Assembly (NCBI RefSeq): GCF_900564155.1
Contig: NZ_LS999839.1
Span: 1,795,097 to 1,859,096 of the forward strand
DNA: 64,000 nucleotides
From: Pedobacter schmidteae
GTDB lineage: Bacteria > Bacteroidota > Bacteroidia > Sphingobacteriales > Sphingobacteriaceae
Direction of reading: 5' to 3'
A program made the translations under genes and the position numbers. Below, in pieces: positions 53,231 to 62,153 of the stretch; the first letter of the stretch is position 1, and every line of letters starts with the position of its first letter. The notes beneath the pieces were generated by a model. It was not told the origin of the DNA, searched no databases, and saw only the letters and a list, made by a program, of their open reading frames with translations.

Positions 53231-54364
53231 TTATTTCTCTGCAAACAAGGTTGCCAGTTTCGCGTGGAGTGCTTCCCCCCTTAAATCTTTGGCAATTACT
53301 TTTCCGTCAGGACCAATAAGAAAACTAGCCGGTACAGATTTTACTCCGTAAAGCGCAGCTGCGTCATTTTTCCATCCTTTCAAATCAGATACATGGTGCC
53401 AGGTTAAACCGTCGGCATGAATCGCTTTTTGCCAGGCTTCCTTATTGCTGTCTAGTGAAACCCCCAGTATTTCAAAGCCTTTGTCGTGGTATTTTTTATA
53501 CGCGGCTACTACATTCGGGTTCTCTTTGCGGCAAGGGCCACACCAGCTTGCCCAAAAATCTACTAACACATATTTACCTTTAAAATCACCTAAACTAACT
53601 TTTTTTCCTTCAGCGTCTGCCATAGAGAATACAGGTGCCGGCTTTCCTGTGGCAGTCTTTTCATCTAATGCAAGCGCTGCATAAATTTGCTTACCAAAAG
53701 ACGACTGTTGTACTTGTTTACTGAGGAGAGGCATCAGGGCTCTTGCGTTATCGTAGTAAGGATAATTGATATATCGATCCAGGATCACCATTGCGGAGGC
53801 AATAGAATTACTGTTTCTTTTTACATAGGCATTTACTACCGAGTCGTTCAGTACTCCTAATGCTTTAAACTCTTCATCAAAGCCTTTTCTAATTGATGGA
53901 TCAGCTTTTATTTTACCCTCCTTCTCTGCTTTATCCAATCGGCCGTAAATGTCTCCTGCCTTAGCTGTAATGGGCTTCCAATCTACATTATAAAAGCTCA
54001 GATAGGTGTCGTACAGTACAGAACCTTTAACTTTGGCTTTATATAATGAATCTTTGCTGGCTGTAAATGTCAGGGCAACCGGCTCGACCAGAAAATTTGC
54101 CCCTCGTTGCTTATCAGAAAGATAAAGCGTATAAAATGAAGGATCGTTTATAATACCTTTAAAAGTGAATTTATTGTTTACGATTTGTGTAGAATCTGTA
54201 ATGGTTTCTTTTTTTTCATTTTCGTGGGCCAGGTATACCTTACCCGAAGCGAGATTGATTATGGTACCGCTAATGGTAAAGGTCTTTTTTTGAGCTAGAA
54301 GTGGACTGCTCAGACCTAGGAACAGGCCTGCTACTAAAAATATTTTTGTTCTGATGGTCTTCAT
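53231..54364 (-). CDS. TlpA-like thioredoxin family protein with N-terminal DUF4369
   Basis: A 377-residue exported protein (signal ends near 'SSPLLAQ'). Residues ~27-120 fit the DUF4369 domain ('FTISGTIINLASGKVYLAHE'). A helical linker precedes a C-terminal TlpA/ResA thioredoxin domain with the redox motif WCGPC in 'VLVDFWASWCGPCRKENP' and the cis-Pro region 'VKSVPASFLIGPDG'. It would reduce or isomerise disulfides in the periplasm. Such genes commonly end SusCD loci in Pedobacter. It lies 89 bp after susD on the same strand, with a hairpin between. Confidence 0.92.
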   Translation of the reverse strand: MKTIRTKIFLVAGLFLGLSSPLLAQKKTFTISGTIINLASGKVYLAHENEKKETITDSTQIVNNKFTFKGIINDPSFYTLYLSDKQRGANFLVEPVALTFTASKDSLYKAKVKGSVLYDTYLSFYNVDWKPITAKAGDIYGRLDKAEKEGKIKADPSIRKGFDEEFKALGVLNDSVVNAYVKRNSNSIASAMVILDRYINYPYYDNARALMPLLSKQVQQSSFGKQIYAALALDEKTATGKPAPVFSMADAEGKKVSLGDFKGKYVLVDFWASWCGPCRKENPNVVAAYKKYHDKGFEILGVSLDSNKEAWQKAIHADGLTWHHVSDLKGWKNDAAALYGVKSVPASFLIGPDGKVIAKDLRGEALHAKLATLFAEK

Positions 54365-54384
54365 CTTTCTATGTTTTTTATAGC

Positions 54385-54418
54385 GCCTGACACCTGCGCT
54401 AAAATGCTGGTGTCAGGC
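54385..54418. other. Hairpin between susD and the TlpA-like gene
   Basis: GCCTGACACC (54385-54394) pairs with GGTGTCAGGC (54409-54418) around a 14-base loop. The T-rich side (TTATTTTT) is on the plus strand, although both neighbours are on the minus strand. It may be a partial terminator or a transcript-stabilising stem between the two genes rather than a standard terminator. Confidence 0.55.
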
Positions 54419-54453
54419 TTATTTTTGAATAATAAGTTAGTATGGAGTGTATG

Positions 54454-56049
54454 TTACCAGCCGGGATTATTAGGTAATAAGGCTGGATTTTTTTCCAGTT
54501 CGGCCTGATAAATAGGGAACAGATATAATCGGTCGGTAAAGTTTCTTTGCAGTACTGCTTTTTCGGTATACTGACGTGGATTTGTCCCGCTTTGTGTAAT
54601 TGTCATTCCATTTATAGGTGTTCCAAGTAACTGAGGCCCCATTTTCCAGCGCCGAATGTCCCACAGCCGGGTACCTTCAAATGCAAGTTCAATAGTACGT
54701 TCGTGCATGATTTTTTCAAGCGTAATTTGTCCCGGAAGAATTTCAGGCATATTCACACTTTGTCTGGCACGCACTTTATTCACATATATTCTGGCCTCTT
54801 CAGTCTGTCCGATTTTAAAGGCTGCCTCAGCAAAATTTAGCAAGATCTCCGCATAGCGTATTAAGATATAGTTTTGTCCGCCGCCATAACTTTTTGTCGT
54901 TACCATAGGGTCGAATGCCGGATCCTGCATTTTTTTTAAGGCGTAGCCCGTTGTCAATGGAGCAAAGGAAGGATTATAATTGGATCCTGGCAGGAAGTCC
55001 AGGGTTTTGCCAAGCCAGGTTGATCCGTCGTAAAGTATACTTGCGTAAAATCTGGGATCTCTGTTTTCATAAGGTTTGTTCGGATTGTAACCAGACCCCG
55101 ATTCACCAATCATTTTGCCACTATTCATCTCGTATTCATTGACGATATTTTGTGTTGGCTGGTTCAGCGCGCTTGGCCCCGGAGGAACGATTCCCCATGG
55201 TAAATTGTAATGGTGTACCTGGTAAGCCTGGAAATTTGATTTATATTGGTGATCTAAAATGACTTCTATATTGTTGTCATTGATCTCATAAAACATGGCT
55301 TCGTAGTTTGGATACAAGCCATAACCTGTTTTTGAAGTAATGTCAATCACATCTTTTGCGGCATTATAGGCGGCTTGCCAGTTATTGTTGTAGCTGGCTG
55401 CGTATAACAAAACACGGCTTTTCAGTGCAAGAGCAGCACCTATAGTGATCCTTCCGATGTTGGCTCCGGTATATTTATATGCCAGAAATTGTCCTTTGTT
55501 AATGTCGTCCATCTCTGCAACGATAAATTTTACAACTTCATCATATGAATTACGGGGGACATTTAAATTCTCGTCCAGGTCTTGCGCTTTTGTAATCAGG
55601 GGTACAGCACCAAAATAGTTGATTAGGTAAGAATAATTTAGTGCACGTAAAAACCTCGCTTCATCTCTTGTCTGATTTTTGAATTTTGCACTTGACGGTA
55701 CGCGATCAATATTGGCAATCAGGATGTTACAGCGTCTGATATTGATGTAGGCGGTGTTATAGGCTCCGGTAAGGCCAAACGGTGCAGTCGAAGCGGCAAA
55801 GGTGTTCTGATAAATACTTAGATTACCGCTTGAATACAATTGATCACTAAAAGCATCACGCATACTTCCGCCAAATTCGGTTGGGATGCCTGCGTAAAGG
55901 TTATTCAGAAATAAACCGGTTAAGGTAGAATCCTTGTATACGTCCTCATCACTGAACCTGTCCAGTGGCTGACTGTTTAAAAAGTCTTTTTTACATCCCG
56001 AAGCAAAAATAATGGCTAGCAGGAATATGATGATCGAATATCTTTTCAT
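54454..56049 (-). CDS. RagB/SusD-family outer-membrane lipoprotein
   Basis: A 531-residue surface lipoprotein with a signal and lipobox (IIFLLAIIFASGC, Cys ~19) followed by KKDFLNSQPLDRFSDEDVYK, the opening of SusD proteins. TPR-like helices follow, as does the closing 'ERTIELAFEGTRLWDIRRWK' with 'YLFPIYQAELEKNPALLPNNPGW'. It acts as the lid that captures substrate for the SusC pore. The gene starts 10 bp after susC. The substrate is not evident, as no glycosidase is linked. Confidence 0.95.
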   Translation of the reverse strand: MKRYSIIIFLLAIIFASGCKKDFLNSQPLDRFSDEDVYKDSTLTGLFLNNLYAGIPTEFGGSMRDAFSDQLYSSGNLSIYQNTFAASTAPFGLTGAYNTAYINIRRCNILIANIDRVPSSAKFKNQTRDEARFLRALNYSYLINYFGAVPLITKAQDLDENLNVPRNSYDEVVKFIVAEMDDINKGQFLAYKYTGANIGRITIGAALALKSRVLLYAASYNNNWQAAYNAAKDVIDITSKTGYGLYPNYEAMFYEINDNNIEVILDHQYKSNFQAYQVHHYNLPWGIVPPGPSALNQPTQNIVNEYEMNSGKMIGESGSGYNPNKPYENRDPRFYASILYDGSTWLGKTLDFLPGSNYNPSFAPLTTGYALKKMQDPAFDPMVTTKSYGGGQNYILIRYAEILLNFAEAAFKIGQTEEARIYVNKVRARQSVNMPEILPGQITLEKIMHERTIELAFEGTRLWDIRRWKMGPQLLGTPINGMTITQSGTNPRQYTEKAVLQRNFTDRLYLFPIYQAELEKNPALLPNNPGW

Positions 56050-56059
56050 TTTAAATAGA

Positions 56060-59000
56060 TTAGAATTTAACAGTTAAACCAAGGTTAAAAACTTTTTGGA
56101 TCAAATAACTTTCTGCTCCAAAAGAAGAGGCAAATGCTTCGGGATCTACATCTTTTAAACTTGTGATGGTAAAAAGATTGGTTCCGCTGACATAAAAGCG
56201 GGCACTCGAAATGTTTAAGCGGGAAAGCGCAGTTGCCGGGATATTATATCCTAGTTCCAGGTTTTTTAACCTCAGGTACGATCCGTTTCGCAGCCAGTAA
56301 CTTGAAATTTCCTGATTGTTGCTATAACTGGAAAATAGACGTGGGTACGATGCATCCGTATTATCCGGTGTCCATCTGTCCAGGTGTTTTTTTGACGGCA
56401 CTGCATTACCTGCAAATGCCCACTCGCCCAGGCCAGTCATATATTTTTCTACTTTTGCAGCTCCCTGAAACAGTAGGCTGATATCAAATCCCTTGTAGTT
56501 TGCCCCCATTGATAAACCATAGATAATTTGCGGATAGTCTCCCTTGCCGATTATTGTTTTATCTGCTGCCGTGATTTTACCGTCGCCGTTAATGTCTTTA
56601 TACTTAATGTCTCCGGGCGCAACTGTACTTGGGTATAAAGGTGTTGGTCCGGAAGCAATTTCAGCGGTAGACTGGTACAGGCCTTCGGCAATATAGCCGG
56701 CCGGGGAAGTCAGGTTACCTGCCGGAAGGTAAAAAGGATGTCCAATCAAACTTTGATATGGAAGAACTCCGGCAGCTTCAGGCATGTAGATTACTTTATT
56801 TTTGTTAAAAGTTACATTAGGTTTAACAAAGTAATTTACCGCGCCAAGACGATCCTTGTAATCTAATGCCAGCTCAAAACCACTATTGTCAATGATATTC
56901 AGGTTTTCACTTGGCAGGGTTCCTCCAATTGTTGCAGGAATACTAAATGATCTTGTACCTAATATGTTCTTTGTCCTTTTATAAAAATAGTCTGCTTCTA
57001 TACCTAATTTGCTGTCAAATAAACGTGCTTCTAACCCGATATTTGAAATGTTGGCCTTTTCCCAGGTAAATGAGGCATTGGGTATTACACCCGGAACAAG
57101 TGCCTGAACTTCTGAGCTGCCAAAAATGTAATAACCGTCCAAACCACTTCCTAGCGTGTAGGTATTAAGGTAATCAAACTGGCCGGTTCTGTCATTCCCT
57201 AATTGCCCGTAAGAACCCCTCAGCTTTAGGAAGCTGATTGCCGGTATGTCTTTTAAGAAGGACTCTTCAGATAACACCCATCCGGCCGAAACGGCAGGGA
57301 AAAATCCAAACCTGTCGCCTTTAGGGAATACGTCCGATCCATCATAACGGAAACTGAATTCGAGCAAATACTTGCCACTATAGTTATAGGCGGCGCGACC
57401 AACCACACTCTGACGCGCATTTCTGAATCCTACACCGTAATTGTCGTCGTTGTTGACATCACCAGCAAATATCTGATCAACCTGCGGAGATGCAAAGTTG
57501 CCTCGAGATGCCAGTATCCGGTTTCCCTGATTTTCAGTTTGCGTATATAATGCGAGTATGTCTATATTGTGTTTATCAAAAGTTTTTTTGTAGTTCAGGG
57601 AAGCTTCTGCAATAACTGTCTGACGTTGTATAAACTGCTCTGTTAGCGAAGCCCTTGTATTGCCAGTTGCCCTGGTGATATAGGTTCCGTTGTCATTTCT
57701 TACCGAGGTTACATAAGGTTTGGTGAAATTTTTTATGTAGGTCTGGTACTTGTTGTAAGAAAAGGTGCCTTTTGCGGTTAATCCATTAATAAAAGGGACA
57801 TTGTAAATTAATGCGCCAACACCTTCCAGAACGTTTAAGTCTGTATGCACATAACCAGCGTCGCCTCTTCCTATTAAATAAGGGCTGCCGTTAATTAATG
57901 AAGAAGATCCACTTACAATTGAAATGTAGTTGTATGTTCCGTTGCTAAACTGGCTTGGAAGTAAAGGAGAAATCATACGATACTGACTCACTATTGCACC
58001 TCCCGCAACTGGATCCTTTGTTTTCTCGATACGTCCGTTTAAATTCAAGGTTACTTTCAGGTTTTTCGATATCTCAGCATCCAGGTTTGTCCGCAAAGAA
58101 TATTGTTTATAACCGGATGATTCAAAGAGCCCTTTCTGATCCAGATAACCAGTGGAAATAAAGTATTTAGACTTTTCACCGCCTCCGTTTACAGAAATAT
58201 TGTGCCTTTGCTGAAAGCTACTGGGCTTCATCAGGGCGCTATACCAATCGGTATTGGCATATCTGTCGGGATCGGAGCCTGTCCTGATCACTTCTAGTTG
58301 TGCATCTGTATATCCTCTATTTGCAGAAGGTAGGAAGTTGTTTTCATTTTTGTACATCTCGTTCAACAATGTCGCGTATTCATAACTGTTTACAAGGTCT
58401 GCCAGCTGGGTTGGTTTTTGCCAGCTACCGTTAAACGTATAGTTGAGGCTTGGTTTGCCTTTATCTCCACGTCTGGTCGTAATCAGAATAACTCCATTTG
58501 CAGCTCTGGCGCCATAAACAGCGGCTGTGCCGGCATCCTTTAAAATCGAGATGCTCTCAATATCTGAAGGATCCATATGAGGTAAATTGGCATTGACAGA
58601 TTTACTATTTCCGTTTGCATCAACGGCTTCCTGAGGAATACCATCTATTACAATCAATGGTGATGAATTTCCTGAAGTACTTAGACCGCGGATCAACAGT
58701 CTGGAATCATCTCTTCCGGGTTGTCCTGATCCCTGAAAGGCAATTAGTCCCGGTAATCGGCCGGCCAACGAGTTACTGATATTTGCTGCAGGACTTTGTC
58801 TGAGTTCATTGCCGCTAATTGTGGCAACCGACCCGGTAATGTTGCTTTTCTTTTGCTCCGAATAACCCAAAACCACAACTTCCTGCAAACTGCCCGGCGC
58901 TGCGATCATAGTTACTTTGATTGAAGTTGATGTTCCCACAGCAACTTCTTGCGTTTTGAATCCAATGTAGCTAAATATCAGCGTTTGATTGCCGTCTGAA

Positions 59001-59569
59001 GGAATGTTAAGGTTGAAATGTCCATTTTTATCGGTTGCATAACTTGAACTGCGATCTCCTTTCAGTGTGATGGTTACACCTGGTAGGGGAGCCCCTTCAT
59101 CATCCAATACTATTCCTGTAATTCTTACATCTGCCTGTTCTGCGGCGTTGTCATAAGTTCCTGACTTGGAAATCAGTATTTTATTGTTAACCTCAGTAAA
59201 GGTTAGGCCATTTGATCGCAAAATCAAGTCTAATGTAGCTTTAACAGACCTTGTCCCCGAGGGTATATTTACACTCTTGACTTCTTTAAGGTCGCTGTTT
59301 CTATAGATAAACCTGAAATTGGTTTGCTGTTCTATTTTTCTGATGGCCGATAAAACCGACTCATTTTTTAGTTCCATGGTTACCTCAACCTGGGCCGAAC
59401 CTTGCGCTTTGATATTTGAAGCAAACAGGATTTGGAAAGTTGTAGTGATAAAAATGGCTGTCACTAGGCTTAAACGCATAATCTGACGAATTATATATCG
59501 TGAGTTACTGGAGATAGGAAAGCACAAATAGCTTTTACTACCCTCTGCTGGTTTTGCAGAAAATTTCAT
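56060..59569 (-). CDS. SusC/RagA-family TonB-linked outer-membrane transporter
   Basis: A 1,169-residue TonB-dependent transporter. A signal/membrane segment lies at ~31-55. An STN secretin/TonB N-terminal domain (~60-115, 'ESVLSAIRKIEQQTNFRFIY') signals to the FecR anti-sigma factor next door. Then come a carboxypeptidase D regulatory-like domain ('ITGIVLDDEGAPLPGVTITL'), a TonB-box-like 'EVVVLGY', a plug ('LLIRGLSTSGNSSPLIVIDG') and a 22-stranded barrel ending in 'NLGLTVKF'. It imports a nutrient captured by SusD. The upstream leader contains two hairpins with identical loops. Confidence 0.95.
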   Translation of the reverse strand: MKFSAKPAEGSKSYLCFPISSNSRYIIRQIMRLSLVTAIFITTTFQILFASNIKAQGSAQVEVTMELKNESVLSAIRKIEQQTNFRFIYRNSDLKEVKSVNIPSGTRSVKATLDLILRSNGLTFTEVNNKILISKSGTYDNAAEQADVRITGIVLDDEGAPLPGVTITLKGDRSSSYATDKNGHFNLNIPSDGNQTLIFSYIGFKTQEVAVGTSTSIKVTMIAAPGSLQEVVVLGYSEQKKSNITGSVATISGNELRQSPAANISNSLAGRLPGLIAFQGSGQPGRDDSRLLIRGLSTSGNSSPLIVIDGIPQEAVDANGNSKSVNANLPHMDPSDIESISILKDAGTAAVYGARAANGVILITTRRGDKGKPSLNYTFNGSWQKPTQLADLVNSYEYATLLNEMYKNENNFLPSANRGYTDAQLEVIRTGSDPDRYANTDWYSALMKPSSFQQRHNISVNGGGEKSKYFISTGYLDQKGLFESSGYKQYSLRTNLDAEISKNLKVTLNLNGRIEKTKDPVAGGAIVSQYRMISPLLPSQFSNGTYNYISIVSGSSSLINGSPYLIGRGDAGYVHTDLNVLEGVGALIYNVPFINGLTAKGTFSYNKYQTYIKNFTKPYVTSVRNDNGTYITRATGNTRASLTEQFIQRQTVIAEASLNYKKTFDKHNIDILALYTQTENQGNRILASRGNFASPQVDQIFAGDVNNDDNYGVGFRNARQSVVGRAAYNYSGKYLLEFSFRYDGSDVFPKGDRFGFFPAVSAGWVLSEESFLKDIPAISFLKLRGSYGQLGNDRTGQFDYLNTYTLGSGLDGYYIFGSSEVQALVPGVIPNASFTWEKANISNIGLEARLFDSKLGIEADYFYKRTKNILGTRSFSIPATIGGTLPSENLNIIDNSGFELALDYKDRLGAVNYFVKPNVTFNKNKVIYMPEAAGVLPYQSLIGHPFYLPAGNLTSPAGYIAEGLYQSTAEIASGPTPLYPSTVAPGDIKYKDINGDGKITAADKTIIGKGDYPQIIYGLSMGANYKGFDISLLFQGAAKVEKYMTGLGEWAFAGNAVPSKKHLDRWTPDNTDASYPRLFSSYSNNQEISSYWLRNGSYLRLKNLELGYNIPATALSRLNISSARFYVSGTNLFTITSLKDVDPEAFASSFGAESYLIQKVFNLGLTVKF

Positions 59570-59614
59570 AATTTTAAATGTTTAAATGATTCTCGAAAAA
59601 TTGTTTATAACAAT

Positions 59615-59680
59615 TTGCTTCAGTTAGCGCTGAAGCAATAACAATCAACAGCTCCCTGTTTAGCGACAGGGAGTTTTTTT
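59615..59680. other. Twin hairpins in the susC leader
   Basis: TTGCTTCAG/CTGAAGCAA (59615-59623 with 59630-59638) and CTCCCTGT/ACAGGGAG (59652-59659 with 59666-59673) are separate stems with the same 6-base loop, TTAGCG on plus and CGCTAA on the minus-strand mRNA. A T7 tract (59674-59680) lies on the plus side of the second. They sit between fecR and susC. Confidence 0.65.
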
Positions 59681-59752
59681 ATCAAATTCGCAGTTGGTAA
59701 AATTCTCTCATAAATGGTTTTTAATTAAGGTTTAGGTTATCTAATTGATTAT

Positions 59753-60763
59753 TTATTTACATCCATTGCCGGAAATGATGATCTCTCCAGCTTTCTTTTT
59801 ATAGGTAATATGATTAAATGAGGTAATAACCTCTAATATCTCATCCAGATTTTCGCCCCTTAAAAAAGTTGCGGTAAACCGGCAATCTTTACTTTGAACA
59901 TTCTCAAATGTTATCTTTACGTTGAAACGTTTAGATAACTCTGCTGTAGCTTCATTCATGGTTACGTCGTCAAAAAACAAATCCTTTCCTTGCCATTCTA
60001 CAATTTCCCTGGCTGTTACAGGAATTAAGGCCGCTGTCATCTGGCTTTTGTTAAAAACAATCTGTTGATCAGGAACAATAAAACCTAGCATTTTATTTTC
60101 GTTTTTGACCATTACTTTACCTCTTGTTACCGTTACAACCACATCTTTTTCTTTATCAAATGCTCTAATGTTAAAGGCCGTACCTAATACTGTTGTACTT
60201 ATTTTTCCGGTATGAACAATAAAAGGTTGCTCATTACGGTGTTTAATGTCAAAATAGCCTTCTCCCTTTAGTACTACCTCCCTGGTTTTACCCGAAAAAA
60301 CTTCAGGAAATTCCAGCGTACTGGCATTGTTCAGAATAACAATACTTCCATCAGGTAGTTTTATTTTTCGGTGTTCATTTTGTGCGGTTACATTTAAGGT
60401 TCCCCCGGCATTGATATTTGCGATTTCATTTTTCTGTGCCCCATCAGGAATATTAGATGTCTTAAAAAAGAAAATAAATATGGCTAATAAAAGCACAGCC
60501 GCTGCAGTAACTGGCCACAACAAACTTACCCTTATAGCTTTTTTTGTTTTTAGCGGTGCCGGTGCTGAATTCATCACCGTATTAAATATCTGGTCGGCTT
60601 TCGCTTTGTTTATTCCCTGACCATTAAGCGCATTTTCCCATTCACTATCCATAAGCTTGTCGAAATCATGCTCTTTATTAACTATTGCCATAAATTCTGC
60701 GTACTCTTCCCGTGTACAGGTTTTGTCTGCATATTTTTTAAACAAATCGGTTAATCTTTCCAT
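59753..60763 (-). CDS. FecR-family anti-sigma/sigma-regulator protein
   Basis: A 336-residue inner-membrane protein. The N-terminal cytoplasmic ~80 residues bind the sigma factor (MERLTDLFKKYADKTCTREE). One membrane helix follows (VSLLWPVTAAAVLLLAIFIFF). The periplasmic FecR domain (ISTTVLGTAFNIRAFDKEKD, 'VVTVTRGKV') is followed by DUF4974 at the end ('TMNEATAELSKRFNVKITFE'). It receives the signal from the STN domain of SusC and releases or activates the ECF sigma factor encoded 99 bp upstream. Confidence 0.95.
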   Translation of the reverse strand: MERLTDLFKKYADKTCTREEYAEFMAIVNKEHDFDKLMDSEWENALNGQGINKAKADQIFNTVMNSAPAPLKTKKAIRVSLLWPVTAAAVLLLAIFIFFFKTSNIPDGAQKNEIANINAGGTLNVTAQNEHRKIKLPDGSIVILNNASTLEFPEVFSGKTREVVLKGEGYFDIKHRNEQPFIVHTGKISTTVLGTAFNIRAFDKEKDVVVTVTRGKVMVKNENKMLGFIVPDQQIVFNKSQMTAALIPVTAREIVEWQGKDLFFDDVTMNEATAELSKRFNVKITFENVQSKDCRFTATFLRGENLDEILEVITSFNHITYKKKAGEIIISGNGCK

Positions 60764-60862
60764 AGGAGGATGAAATATAATTAGTCGTTTTCAAGCAGCT
60801 ATATACTGCCCTTTTAATTGATGACAATCCAAAATGAAAAAGGGGGTAGTGGGAATGAAAAA

Positions 60863-61459
60863 TTATTTCGATAGGTAGATGAGAAGTGGAATTAGCATCA
60901 TTAAGTCGTTCTGGTCGCCCAGCAGATGGCGTATCGTTTTTGTAGCCTCACGCAAATGAGTTTTTACCGTTAGTGGAGAAATATTTAGCCGCTCGGCCAC
61001 CTCTTTCTGTTTTAAGCCTTCAATGCGACAAAGCTGGTAAACTATTTTCTGTTGCTTTGGCAGTTCTTCCATTGCTTTATTCAATAAAGCCTGTGTATCT
61101 TTTAGTATAATTGAGCTTTCGGTATTGTTGTCTACTTCAGTCCAGTTTTTTTCGCCGGCAGTATTTAGTTTAAAGTCAAGTGCCAGTTTTTTTAATGCAT
61201 TCAGCGTTTCATTTTTAGTAATCACCCTCAAATAGGCACCAAAATTTTCGATGCTTTCCAGAAGATCTCTTTTTAACCAGATTTTTATAAAAACCTCTTG
61301 AACTATCTCTTCTGCTAAAACCTGCTGTCTCAAAAAACGCAGTGCATATTGATATACTTTATTGTGGTAGGTGTCAAATAATATCCTGAAGGCATAATGA
61401 TCACCTGCAGCTATTTTAATCAGCAGTTTTACATGAGGTTCAGGCAATTTGCTTTGCAT
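60863..61459 (-). CDS. ECF RNA polymerase sigma factor (sigma-70 family, FecI-like)
   Basis: A 198-residue sigma factor with region 2 ('AFRILFDTYHNKVYQYALRFL', 'AEEIVQEVFIKIWLKRD') and region 4 ('LPKQQKIVYQLCRIEGLKQKEVAERLNIS...VKTHL'). It directs transcription of the SusCD locus when FecR is triggered by SusC. I start at 61459 (MQSKLPEPH); the ATG at 61492 would add 11 residues and is possible. It is divergent from the HExxH gene. Confidence 0.93.
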   Translation of the reverse strand: MQSKLPEPHVKLLIKIAAGDHYAFRILFDTYHNKVYQYALRFLRQQVLAEEIVQEVFIKIWLKRDLLESIENFGAYLRVITKNETLNALKKLALDFKLNTAGEKNWTEVDNNTESSIILKDTQALLNKAMEELPKQQKIVYQLCRIEGLKQKEVAERLNISPLTVKTHLREATKTIRHLLGDQNDLMMLIPLLIYLSK

Positions 61460-61592
61460 AACGCTAAGGTATAACTTAGTTAAGGAAATCAATAATGATG
61501 GCGTTTAAAATGTTGTTTCAACAACGTTGCGACTTGCTAAAAGTTTTTCCAATGATATATCATCAAAGCTGCCCGCCTTTGCCACATTGTTA

Positions 61593-61600
61593 TATATTTG
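61593..61600 (+). promoter_or_regulatory. TAnnTTTG -7 element before the HExxH gene
   Basis: TATATTTG matches TAnnTTTG, 20 bp before the ATG at 61621. No -33 TTTG at standard spacing was seen. It supports 61621 as the start rather than the in-frame ATG at 61495. Confidence 0.5.
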
Positions 61601-61620
61601 TACAGTTAACAAATTACACA

Positions 61621-62139
61621 ATGAAACAAACGCTGTCACTTGTTGATCAGGTTGTCCTCGACAAAATTTTATCATTTATCCGGCAGATCGGTATAACAGT
61701 TGTTGAAACCGAATTACCGGAAACCACATTTTTGCCAGGCTTAAATTTGGGGCCAAACTGTATCTACGTGGATTATGGCAAGTTGCGGTATCCAGGCGAT
61801 ATTTTACACGAAGCGGGCCATCTGGCGGTTACCGATGCCGATCAGCGGAGTAAAATCGGTACACCGGAAATTGATGCCGACTGGCCAAATGGCGGAGAAG
61901 AGATGGGGGCAATGTTGTGGTCTTATGCGGCATTAAAATATATTGGTATTCCAGAGGAAGTGGTATTTCATCCTAACGGTTACAAAGGAGAAGCGGAATG
62001 GCTGATCAATAATTTCAAAAACGGAACCTATATCGGTATGCCTTTTTTGGAATGGACAGGAATCGCACTTGGTAAAGATAGGGCACAAAAGGAGGGGCAG
62101 CCCGAATTCCCGACCGTATTAAAATGGTTGCGGGATTAA
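61621..62139 (+). CDS. Hypothetical protein with an HEAGH (HExxH-type) motif
   Basis: A 172-residue cytoplasmic protein. 'YVDYGKLRYPGDILHEAGHLAV' has an HExxH metal site (His63, Glu64, His67), and an acidic stretch 'NGGEEMGAMLWSYAAL' ~35 residues later could give the third ligand, as in small metallopeptidases. I do not recognise a characterised family, and peptidase activity is an inference from the motif alone. The next gene, a carbamoyltransferase, starts 14 bp downstream, so the two are almost certainly one operon and may work on the same product. Confidence 0.8.
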   Translation: MKQTLSLVDQVVLDKILSFIRQIGITVVETELPETTFLPGLNLGPNCIYVDYGKLRYPGDILHEAGHLAVTDADQRSKIGTPEIDADWPNGGEEMGAMLWSYAALKYIGIPEEVVFHPNGYKGEAEWLINNFKNGTYIGMPFLEWTGIALGKDRAQKEGQPEFPTVLKWLRD

Positions 62140-62153
62140 TTCAAGGTCAGTAG

